From: an uncultured Selenomonas sp.
GTDB taxonomy: Bacteria; Bacillota; Negativicutes; Selenomonadales; Selenomonadaceae
Length of the DNA stretch: 6,586 bases
Assembly (NCBI GenBank): GCA_945494195.1
Contig: CALYVJ010000095.1
Coordinates: forward strand, 1-6,586
Direction: 5' to 3'
Shown here: positions 1 to 5,769 of the stretch, piece after piece
Position numbering within the stretch: the first letter of the stretch is position 1
Layout of the letters: each line of letters starts with the position of its first letter
Made by a program: the position numbers and the translations under genes
Notes under the pieces: model-generated
What the model was told of the DNA's origin: nothing
The model's database searches: none
Seen by the model: the letters and a program-made list of their open reading frames with translations, nothing else

Positions 1-502
1 AGGCTTTGCCCATTCCTTCCGGACGAGCATACGGGAAAAACGCAATTACCATAACCATGGCCATACGGCCAATAACCGGCATGACAAAAAGTGCCGTCAT
101 GAGCAGCACGAGCTTGATATCCCGCAACACTGTCCAATTTATCATCATCAACGACACCAGCGCAATGACTCCGAAAGCCCCTACACGGCTGTCCTTCATG
201 ATTTCCAGTTTTCGTTCCCGGCTGCGGGCAGAAAAAACGCCATCGGCTGTATCCATATAACCGTCAAGCAGCAATCCCCCGGTCACGAATACCGGCAGCA
301 AAACCAAAACTGTTGTGACAAAATTGGCCCAACCGAAGACTGCCACCAGACACCACGTCACCAGCATGTAAATCAGACCCAAAAGAACTCCTACCAACGG
401 AAAAAATTTCGTACTGCGACCAAAATCTTCCACGGTCAGGCCCGGCTGCTCCTTCACATGAAGGCGTGTTAAAAACTGTAATGCCGTAATAAATGATTTC
501 AT
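1..502 (-). CDS. cobS: Adenosylcobinamide-GDP ribazoletransferase (cobalamin synthase) CobS, 3' end cut by window edge
   Basis: CobS is the integral membrane enzyme that joins adenosylcobinamide-GDP to the lower-ligand riboside (alpha-ribazole or its phosphate), releasing GMP and closing the nucleotide loop. I translated this frame by hand: 167 residues are open up to the left edge, about two thirds of the usual 245-255. The N terminus (MKSFITALQFLTRL) matches the family's typical 'ALQFLTRLPV' opening. The acidic signature GGLLLDGYMDTADG lies at about residues 75-88 and fits the conserved DGxxDTxDG metal/phosphate-binding motif. A later RPEGMG, near residue 161, is also typical. Hydrophobic stretches at about 36-56, 61-79, 108-124 and 131-156 are likely membrane segments. 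The start at 502 was chosen because a strong AGGAGGA sits 8 nt upstream; an in-frame ATG at 544 is an alternative. It follows cbiB after 38 nt and is the last gene visible in the operon. The missing C terminus is the only incompleteness. Confidence 0.96.
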   Translation of the reverse strand, partial: MKSFITALQFLTRLHVKEQPGLTVEDFGRSTKFFPLVGVLLGLIYMLVTWCLVAVFGWANFVTTVLVLLPVFVTGGLLLDGYMDTADGVFSARSRERKLEIMKDSRVGAFGVIALVSLMMINWTVLRDIKLVLLMTALFVMPVIGRMAMVMVIAFFPYARPEGMGKA

Positions 503-540
503 CGATAATATCCTCCTATATTTTCTGATACTATCTTTAA
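503..540 (-). other. cbiB-cobS spacer, longest non-coding gap in the window
   Basis: This 38-nt AT-rich gap separates the cbiB stop from the preferred cobS start. It holds the cobS ribosome binding site. I see no GC-rich hairpin followed by a T run and no convincing -35/-10 pair, so read-through transcription from cbiB is expected. The gap is itself open in the cobS frame, so it would be coding if the ATG at 542-544 were used. Confidence 0.6.
511..517 (-). promoter_or_regulatory. Ribosome binding site of cobS (AGGAGGA)
   Basis: The minus strand reads AGGAGGA with 8 nt to the ATG at 500-502. It is the best Shine-Dalgarno match at any visible junction apart from that of cbiP, and it decides the cobS start in favour of 502 over the in-frame upstream ATG at 542-544, which has no comparable site. 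Confidence 0.8.
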
Positions 541-1482
541 TCATAACCCAAACATGGCATAGGCAATAAGGATAAACATCACTGTCACGGTGTACATCAT
601 GCGAATGGATTCCATAATATGCTTGGGGGCTATCATCTCGATGACATCTCCCATATATGCCCGGAAATGTTTCTTGCCAAAGTACGAATTGACGCCGCCC
701 AGCCGGACGTGCAAAGCTCCTGCCACCGTAGCTTCTGCATAGCCGCCATTGGGACTCGGATGTTTTTCCGCATCCCGCAGCATTACCCGGTAGGCATTCT
801 TGTAATCAAAGCCCAACACCCAGGCAGCGAAAATAAACAATACCCCCGTGATACGCGCGGGAATGTAGTTCAAGGCATCATCGAGCTTGGCTGCCGCCCG
901 GCCAAAGTACAGATATTTGTCGTTCTTGTAGCCAATCATCGAATCCATGGTATTGGCAGCCCGATAGAGCACCGCCAACGGCACCCCGCCGATGATAAAA
1001 AAGAAAAGCGGCGCAATAATGCCGTCAACAGTATTTTCGGCAATCGTTTCAACGGCCGCCCGAGCAATTTCCGAATCATCGAGATTCTCCGTATCCCGGC
1101 CAACAATCCAGCCCACTTTCCTGCGGGCTTCCTCCAGTTCCCCGAGAATGAGCAGGGTATAAATGCCCTTGCCTGCCCTGGCAAGGCTCCTGGGGGAAAT
1201 GGTAAAGGACAGCAAAACACCACCGACTACAGCTGATCCCAAGGACCACGGGATACGGTACGACAGCATCATGACAGCTGCGGCCGCCTCATAAGAAACC
1301 AACAGCGTAATCAGCACCAGCATAGCACCCAGCGTGAATTTTTTGCCATCGCTGTCTTCTTTTTGATAAAACCGCTTTTCCAAAATACCGATAAATTTCC
1401 CCATCAGCACCACCGGATGCCAGCGGCTGTTAGGGTCACCGATAATAGTATCCACCAAAAAAGCGATAATTGCTGTCATCAT
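541..1482 (-). CDS. cbiB: Adenosylcobinamide-phosphate synthase CbiB/CobD
   Basis: This membrane enzyme condenses adenosylcobyric acid with (R)-1-amino-2-propanol O-phosphate to give adenosylcobinamide phosphate. The 313 residues match the family's usual length (about 310-320). Visible family motifs are the N-terminal DTIIGDP with HPVVLMG (11-28), IVGRDT..LDD (126-135), VETIAENTVDGIIAPLF (144-160), NTMDSMIGY (177-185), the LDD..NYIPAR stretch (200-210) and SPNGGYAEATVAGALHVRLGG (starting at 243). Hydrophobic segments near 1-15, 52-73, 80-95, 155-173, 211-225 and 296-312 support a multi-pass inner-membrane protein. The first ATG overlaps the cbiP stop by 4 nt (ATGA), with a GGGGGA element just upstream; a second ATG follows immediately, so the start could be one codon later. 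It lies between cbiP, which makes its substrate, and cobS, another membrane enzyme of the same branch. This is not the threonine-phosphate decarboxylase that is also called CobD in Salmonella. Confidence 0.97.
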   Translation of the reverse strand: MMTAIIAFLVDTIIGDPNSRWHPVVLMGKFIGILEKRFYQKEDSDGKKFTLGAMLVLITLLVSYEAAAAVMMLSYRIPWSLGSAVVGGVLLSFTISPRSLARAGKGIYTLLILGELEEARRKVGWIVGRDTENLDDSEIARAAVETIAENTVDGIIAPLFFFIIGGVPLAVLYRAANTMDSMIGYKNDKYLYFGRAAAKLDDALNYIPARITGVLFIFAAWVLGFDYKNAYRVMLRDAEKHPSPNGGYAEATVAGALHVRLGGVNSYFGKKHFRAYMGDVIEMIAPKHIMESIRMMYTVTVMFILIAYAMFGL

Positions 1483-3020
1483 AGTTTTTCCCCCATGATT
1501 TCTGCCAGCTTTTCCATGTCCAGACTCTCGCGGACCACCGCCGCCAGATGGTTATACGCCTTTTCTTTTTCCGCTTTCACATTGCGCTGGATAGCCAGCG
1601 GGGAAAGCCCCTTGCGGCCGCGCAGAGCATTGATTACCTGGCGGCGGAAACCATCGTGATCAAAAATCCCGTGTATATAGGTGCCGACTACTTCGCCCTT
1701 TTGGCCCTCGGCGCCTCTCACTACTGCGCCATCCCAGCAATCCGCTTCCCGGGCCGCCTTGGCACGGATATGGAACGGATGGCAAACCGCAGGGCCAAAC
1801 TCCGTCTTACCCATATGAATCTCGTAGCCCGGCATATCCTGTGCCTCAAGCATTTTCCCAAGGAAGGGCAGATGCACGCAATCGGCCGTCACCTGCGTCG
1901 TACGTTTCTGCGCCGCAAAGGTTGTCTCCATATCCAGATACCCAAGTCCTTCAATATCCTCATACTCCGACTCTGTATGTTCTGGATCATGGATAGCCGC
2001 ACCGAGCATCTGATAACCACCGCAGATTCCCCAAAGAGGTATACCGGCCTCTACCCTGCGGAAAATTTCCTCATCCATTCCCGTTTCCCGCAAATGGATG
2101 AGGTCCTCCGTCGTATTTTTTGACCCCGGCAAAATAATCATATCCGGGTCCCCCAGTTCCTCCTTGTGGGACACGTAATAGAGGGACACATCCGGCTCCG
2201 CTGCCAAGCTATCAAAGTCAGTGAAATTGGATAATTTGGGTGTCCGGATTACCGCAATCTTTATCGGCGCATCCAACGGAACCGCCTGCTTCTCCTCCAA
2301 GGAAACCGAATCTTCATCATCAATGCCCAGCGCCTCAACATGAGGGACTACGCCCAAAACAGGCTTACCGGTCTTCTGCTCCAAAAAATCGATAGCCGGC
2401 GTCAAAAGGCTCACATCACCGCGGAACTTATTGATGATAAGCCCCTTGATCAAGTCCCGTTCGTCCTCCTCTAAGAGCTCTAGCGTCCCCACCAATGCCG
2501 CGAGAGCTCCACCGCGGTCGATATCCGCAATCAAAAGAACCGGCGCCTGTAAATATTTGGCCACGCGCATATTTACGATATCATGGGCCTTGAGATTTAC
2601 TTCTGCGGGGCTGCCAGCCCCCTCGATGACAATCGTATCATATTCTGCCTGCAACCGTCCCAAGGATTCTTTCACCGCCGCAAAGGCCTTCAGGCTGTAA
2701 CCCTTATGGTATTCACGGGCACTCATGTTCCCAATTGGTTTTCCCATCAGCACCACCTGGGAGCAACTGTTACCGGTAGGTTTCAGCAGGACCGGGTTCA
2801 TGTCCACCATCGGCTCTAAGCCTGCCGCTTCCGCCTGGGCCACCTGCGCTCGTCCCATTTCCCTGCCGTCACAGGTGACGTAGGAATTAAGCGCCATATT
2901 CTGCGCCTTAAAGGGAACGACTTTGCGCCCCTGTTGATGGAAGATGCGGCAGAGGGCCGTAGTGATAATGCTTTTGCCCACATGAGAGCTGGTCCCCATG
3001 AGCATAATCGCGTTGGACAT
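1479..3020 (-). CDS. cbiP: Cobyric acid synthase CbiP/CobQ
   Basis: This glutamine-dependent amidotransferase uses ATP to amidate the b, d, e and g carboxylates of adenosylcobyrinic acid a,c-diamide, giving adenosylcobyric acid. The 513 residues fit the family (about 480-510). The N-terminal dethiobiotin-synthetase-like domain starts with P-loop GTSSHVGKS (9-17), then FKAQNMALNSYVT (37-49), EGAGSPAEVNL (133-143) and IADIDRGG (164-171). The C-terminal class I glutaminase-like domain has LPGSKNT (298-304), the nucleophile Cys333 in GICGGYQMLG and the catalytic His450 in YIHGIFD. The P-loop sequence and FKAQNMALNSYVT separate it from CbiA, which amidates the a and c positions. The ATG at 3020 is preceded by AAGGAGGA at 3027-3034 with 6 nt spacing; this site overlaps the cobU stop codon. 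Its stop overlaps the cbiB start. It provides the direct substrate for CbiB, its downstream neighbour. Confidence 0.98.
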   Translation of the reverse strand: MSNAIMLMGTSSHVGKSIITTALCRIFHQQGRKVVPFKAQNMALNSYVTCDGREMGRAQVAQAEAAGLEPMVDMNPVLLKPTGNSCSQVVLMGKPIGNMSAREYHKGYSLKAFAAVKESLGRLQAEYDTIVIEGAGSPAEVNLKAHDIVNMRVAKYLQAPVLLIADIDRGGALAALVGTLELLEEDERDLIKGLIINKFRGDVSLLTPAIDFLEQKTGKPVLGVVPHVEALGIDDEDSVSLEEKQAVPLDAPIKIAVIRTPKLSNFTDFDSLAAEPDVSLYYVSHKEELGDPDMIILPGSKNTTEDLIHLRETGMDEEIFRRVEAGIPLWGICGGYQMLGAAIHDPEHTESEYEDIEGLGYLDMETTFAAQKRTTQVTADCVHLPFLGKMLEAQDMPGYEIHMGKTEFGPAVCHPFHIRAKAAREADCWDGAVVRGAEGQKGEVVGTYIHGIFDHDGFRRQVINALRGRKGLSPLAIQRNVKAEKEKAYNHLAAVVRESLDMEKLAEIMGEKL

Positions 3021-3026
3021 GTGGAT

Positions 3027-3034
3027 TCCTCCTT
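3027..3034 (-). promoter_or_regulatory. Ribosome binding site of cbiP (AAGGAGGA) overlapping the cobU stop
   Basis: The minus strand reads AAGGAGGA 6 nt before the cbiP ATG, and its first bases fall within the TAA stop codon of cobU (3033-3035). Ribosomes finishing cobU would therefore terminate on the cbiP loading site, an arrangement consistent with coupled translation. Confidence 0.75.
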
Positions 3035-3611
3035 AAGCTAATGCTTTAATATTTACCGGGATTCCTGCGATAACCGCATAAACATCAGCAGCTGCCTTAG
3101 CCAGCTGTTGATTGGCCAGGCCGCTGATGTCCCGATAGATACGGCTGAGCTTATTTTCGGGAACGATTCCCGCCCCCACCTCATTGGTGACGAATACCAC
3201 CACTGCTCCTTTATCAGCAGCAGCCTGCGCGGCAGTTATGAGCTGGCTGATTTTCTGACGGGTCAGCGCGTAAACTTGCTCTGGCTTGTCCAGCTCCTGT
3301 TCCTCCAGCTGGCAAAGGATATTGCTAAGGTAAATCGTAATACAATCAAATAAAATGGCATCATGCTTGTATGCTGCCGCCTCGATGGCCCGCTGAGCTT
3401 CAAAGGGCGCCTCATAGGTCTGCCAATCCGCTGGCCGACGCTGGCGGTGCAGTTCCACGCGGAACCGCATCTCTTCGTCAAAGATCTGCGACGTAGCGAT
3501 ATATGCAATGGCCTTACCACTTCGAGCAACCAAATCTTCGGCAAAGGTGGATTTCCCCGAGCGTGCCCCCCCTGTCACTAAAACAATTTTGCCTGTTTTT
3601 TCCTCATCCAT
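3033..3611 (-). CDS. cobU: Bifunctional adenosylcobinamide kinase / adenosylcobinamide-phosphate guanylyltransferase CobU
   Basis: CobU activates the aminopropanol arm: the kinase phosphorylates adenosylcobinamide during salvage, and the guanylyltransferase makes adenosylcobinamide-GDP, the substrate of CobS. With the start at 3611 the protein has 192 residues (Salmonella CobU has about 180). Visible are Walker A GGARSGKS (14-21), the segment with His55 in ELHRQRRPADWQTYE, which corresponds to the GMP-accepting histidine of the family, the FDC of the Walker B region (88-90), TNEVGAGIVP (142-151) and RIYRDISGLANQQLAKAA (157-174). I prefer the ATG at 3611 because GAGG lies 5 nt upstream and because family members start very shortly before the P-loop. 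An ATG at 3626, overlapping cbiC by 14 nt, has no ribosome binding site but would add five residues. It sits between cbiC and cbiP, ahead of the enzymes that act before it in the pathway. Confidence 0.96.
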   Translation of the reverse strand: MDEEKTGKIVLVTGGARSGKSTFAEDLVARSGKAIAYIATSQIFDEEMRFRVELHRQRRPADWQTYEAPFEAQRAIEAAAYKHDAILFDCITIYLSNILCQLEEQELDKPEQVYALTRQKISQLITAAQAAADKGAVVVFVTNEVGAGIVPENKLSRIYRDISGLANQQLAKAAADVYAVIAGIPVNIKALA

Positions 3612-3612
3612 A

Positions 3613-4248
3613 TCAGCCTCGGTCATTGTTAATCAAATACATCATAGCATTGACAGCGGCAGCGGCAATGGGGCTTCCCCCTTTAGTTCCCTCAACCGTG
3701 ATATAGGGTACCATGCCATTTTCTGCCAGTTCCTTTTTGGAATCGGCAGCCCCCACAAATCCAACCGGAATCCCAACAATGCAGGCAGGACGGATGCCTT
3801 CTTCCCGAACGAGACGAAGGACTTCAAACAATGCCGTGGGCGCATTGCCAATGGCAACAATGCTTCCATCGAGCTTTTTGCCGAACCGGCGCATGGCAGC
3901 CATAGAACGGGTTATTCCCTCAGCCTTGGCCTGTTCCGCCACCTCAGTATCAGCAATCAGGCAGTGAACCTCACCGCCAAAGGAAGCCAGCTTGCGCTTG
4001 TTGATGCCTGTGCGAACCATCTCCACATCGGTATAGATATCCGAACCACTGCGAAGTGCCTCCATAGCCTTCTCAATAGCTCCCTCACCCATGCGGATAA
4101 GGGGCGCATATTCCACATCCCCAGCCGCATGGATAATCCGGCTGTAGACTTTCACAGCCTTCTCATCGAGATTCAGTCCATCGAGATACGGGGCGATGAT
4201 TTCCATACTGCGCGTTTCAATTTCCATCGGTTGTTTGATAAACTCCAT
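3613..4248 (-). CDS. cbiC: Cobalt-precorrin-8 methylmutase CbiC (precorrin-8X methylmutase family)
   Basis: CbiC moves the methyl group from C11 to C12 of cobalt-precorrin-8, giving cobyrinic acid, the last step of ring formation. With the ATG at 4248 the protein has 211 residues, as expected for CbiC/CobH (about 210). The catalytic histidine is His40 in SRIIHAAGDVEY. Other conserved blocks are DVEMVRTGI (74-82), GNAPTALFEVL (134-144), IPVGFVGAADSK (160-171) and EGTKGGSPIAAAAVNA (186-201). The same frame extends to a TTG at 4269, adding seven residues, but no ribosome binding site precedes that codon, whereas AGAGGAG lies 10 nt before the ATG. The gene overlaps the end of cobK by 32 nt, the longest overlap in the window, and ends 1 nt before the preferred cobU start. 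CobK and CbiC act close together in the pathway, with CbiE/CbiT between them; neither of those is in the window. Confidence 0.96.
   Translation of the reverse strand: MEFIKQPMEIETRSMEIIAPYLDGLNLDEKAVKVYSRIIHAAGDVEYAPLIRMGEGAIEKAMEALRSGSDIYTDVEMVRTGINKRKLASFGGEVHCLIADTEVAEQAKAEGITRSMAAMRRFGKKLDGSIVAIGNAPTALFEVLRLVREEGIRPACIVGIPVGFVGAADSKKELAENGMVPYITVEGTKGGSPIAAAAVNAMMYLINNDRG
3617..3620 (-). promoter_or_regulatory. Short ribosome binding site deciding the cobU start (GAGG)
   Basis: GAGG on the minus strand lies 5 nt upstream of the ATG at 3609-3611, within the last codons of cbiC. The alternative ATG at 3624-3626 is preceded by an AT-rich stretch with no purine-rich match, so this short site favours the internal start. 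Confidence 0.45.
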
Positions 4249-5017
4249 GTCCGTATCGCTCCTCTGCAAACTTCAGGATTTCTTCATAAGTCCTGCCAAC
4301 ATTTCCATAATCCATTACCGGCCGGTCGATGACAATGACCGGCAAATCCAGCTCCGCCGCCGCTGCAAACTTCGTATCGGTACCACCGATCGTACCACTG
4401 TTTTTGGTAATGATGACATCGGCGTTATACCGCCGGTATAATTCCTTGTTGAGTTCTTTAGAAAAGGGACCCTGCATGCCGATAATCTGTCCCGGCGTAA
4501 GCCCCAGCTCTTCGCACAAACGCATGACCTCCGCCGTAGGCAGCACCCGGGCGATGATATGGCAGTCGCGCAGGTGACTTGACGTCGTAAATTTTTCCAG
4601 ATTGCGGCTTCCGGTGGTCAGGAAAATATTCTTGCCGAATTTTGCGGCTAATTCTGCCGCCGCTTCGTAATCATGCACCACCGATAACCGGTCATAGCTG
4701 CTGGAAGTCAAATCCCGCTCATAACGGATATAGGGAATCTGCAGGTTCCTGCAGGCTTCCAAGCCATTTTTTGACATATTCACCGCATAGGGATGGCTCG
4801 CATCGACAAACAGGCGAATGTCATGAACCTGCAGATATTCCTCCAATTCCTGGCGGTCCAACGGCTTATCGTTGATAATGAAGTTGCGGCCACGGCAATC
4901 GGCCAGCAGCTGCTCTCCATAGTGGCTCACTACCGATGCCGCAACATCATACCCGTTATCCAACAGATATTTTGCCAGTTCGCGACCATCCTGGGTGCCG
5001 GCAGCGACAAAAATCAT
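4217..5017 (-). CDS. cobK: Cobalt-precorrin-6A reductase CobK/CbiJ
   Basis: This soluble enzyme uses a nicotinamide cofactor to reduce the macrocycle of (cobalt-)precorrin-6A to precorrin-6B. The 266 residues match CobK and CbiJ (about 250-265). Family blocks in order are an N-terminal VAAGTQDGRELA (4-15), DASHPYA (72-78), IPYIRYERD (94-102), IFLTTGSRNLEKF (131-143), GMQGPFSKELN (180-190), TKNSGTIGG (204-212) with the conserved lysine of TKFAAA at 216, and a C-terminal IVIDRPV. The ATG is clear: it overlaps the cbiH stop by 4 nt (ATGA) and has AAGGAGA at 5025-5031, 7 nt upstream. Sequence alone does not tell me whether it prefers NADH (reported for CbiJ of the anaerobic route) or NADPH (CobK of the aerobic route). 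The CbiG next door argues for the cobalt-containing substrate. Confidence 0.96.
   Translation of the reverse strand: MIFVAAGTQDGRELAKYLLDNGYDVAASVVSHYGEQLLADCRGRNFIINDKPLDRQELEEYLQVHDIRLFVDASHPYAVNMSKNGLEACRNLQIPYIRYERDLTSSSYDRLSVVHDYEAAAELAAKFGKNIFLTTGSRNLEKFTTSSHLRDCHIIARVLPTAEVMRLCEELGLTPGQIIGMQGPFSKELNKELYRRYNADVIITKNSGTIGGTDTKFAAAAELDLPVIVIDRPVMDYGNVGRTYEEILKFAEERYGHGVYQTTDGN
4259..4265 (-). promoter_or_regulatory. Ribosome binding site of cbiC inside cobK (AGAGGAG)
   Basis: AGAGGAG on the minus strand lies within the final codons of cobK, 10 nt from the ATG at 4246-4248. The spacing is at the long end of normal. It supports that ATG over the TTG at 4267-4269 and also over the next in-frame ATG at 4225-4227. 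Confidence 0.55.
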
Positions 5018-5769
5018 AAACCGTTCTCCTTATTCTGATACCCGCGCGGAGTAATCATCCAGCCATCTTTGACATAGGTCTGGCTATTGCCGATGACCAC
5101 CAGGGAAAACATGTTGATGTCCTCTTTGGTGAAGTCCTCCAAAGTCGAGATAACCTTCGTCTCCTTATCACGGCTGGCAGCCGTGACAATTCCCACTGGC
5201 GTTTTCGGATTGCGGAATTTCAGCATGATTTCCCGGACCTCTTCAATGTTTTTCACGCGCTTCTTGCTTTTCGGATTGTAAAGGGCGGTGACAAAGTCGC
5301 CCTGAGCCGCCATCTCAACGCGTTTGCGAATGAGTTCCCAAGGGGTCAGCAGGTTCGAAAGGCTGATGACTGCAAAATCATGCATCAGCGGTGCCCCGAG
5401 AACCGAAGCAGCCGCATTGACTGCCGACACGCCAGCAATAACGCCGCCAAATTCGGGACGCTGCGCTTCTTCCCGCTGGAGGATAAGTTCCAATACCAGA
5501 CCAGCCATTCCATAGACACCGGCATCACCACTGGATACCACCACCGTATCCCGGCCTGCTGCTGCCTCATCCACCGCCATGCGGCACCGGTCAATTTCCT
5601 GCATCATCGCTGTGCCGATGACTTTCTTGCCCATCAGCAGCGATTCCACCAGCTTGATATAGGTGTTATAGCCTGCGACTACTTCTGCCGCTTCAATCGC
5701 TTTTCTAGCCCGTGGGGTCATATCCTCAAGACTTCCCGGACCGATACCGATTACTGTTATTTTTCCCAT
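5014..5769 (-). CDS. cbiH: Cobalt-precorrin-3B C17-methyltransferase CbiH/CobJ
   Basis: CbiH transfers a methyl group from S-adenosylmethionine to C17, which drives contraction of the tetrapyrrole ring; in the anaerobic route the product is cobalt-precorrin-4. The 251 residues belong to the tetrapyrrole (corrin/porphyrin) methylase family: GIGPGS (8-13), the SAM-binding SSGDAGVYGMAG (79-90), GVSAVNAAASVLGAPLMHD (113-131), SNLLTPWE (138-145), ALYNPKSKKR (162-171) and GIVTAASRDKE (193-203). The LTPWE and YNPKSKKR blocks identify the C17 subgroup among its paralogues (CbiL, CbiF, CbiE). It has the short form's length and lacks the C-terminal Fe-S extension known from some Bacillus CbiH proteins. 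The ATG at 5769 overlaps the end of cbiG by 13 nt and has no clear ribosome binding site, so translation probably depends on coupling to cbiG. Confidence 0.96.
   Translation of the reverse strand: MGKITVIGIGPGSLEDMTPRARKAIEAAEVVAGYNTYIKLVESLLMGKKVIGTAMMQEIDRCRMAVDEAAAGRDTVVVSSGDAGVYGMAGLVLELILQREEAQRPEFGGVIAGVSAVNAAASVLGAPLMHDFAVISLSNLLTPWELIRKRVEMAAQGDFVTALYNPKSKKRVKNIEEVREIMLKFRNPKTPVGIVTAASRDKETKVISTLEDFTKEDINMFSLVVIGNSQTYVKDGWMITPRGYQNKENGL

Noticed and set aside
6..260. An 84-codon plus-strand open frame near the left edge
   Set aside because: It is antisense to cobS, where hand translation gives the DGYMDTADG and RPEGMG motifs without interruption.
507..522. Small inverted repeat (AATAT/ATATT) with the cobS ribosome binding site in its 6-nt loop
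   Set aside because: The stem is five A-T pairs only, too weak to expect a stable structure or a regulatory role without conservation in relatives.
619..1236. A 205-codon plus-strand open frame opposite cbiB
   Set aside because: It lies wholly within cbiB, has no family resemblance and no leader signals. It is a by-product of the codon bias of the real gene.
1548..2123. A 191-codon plus-strand open frame opposite cbiP
   Set aside because: It lies opposite the conserved glutaminase-like domain of CbiP; its translation has no domain signature and no start context.
3508..4332. A 274-codon plus-strand open frame opposite cobU, cbiC and the end of cobK
   Set aside because: It is antisense to three genes whose products carry complete family motifs. 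The translation shows no recognisable domain and is rich in His, Ser, Asn and Arg as expected from reverse-strand reading, and no ribosome binding site precedes it.
4917..4932. B12-box-like sequence (GCCACTA on the minus strand)
   Set aside because: It is a single short near-match inside cobK coding sequence, with no surrounding cobalamin riboswitch architecture or leader position. Any riboswitch for this operon should lie upstream of the first gene, outside the window.
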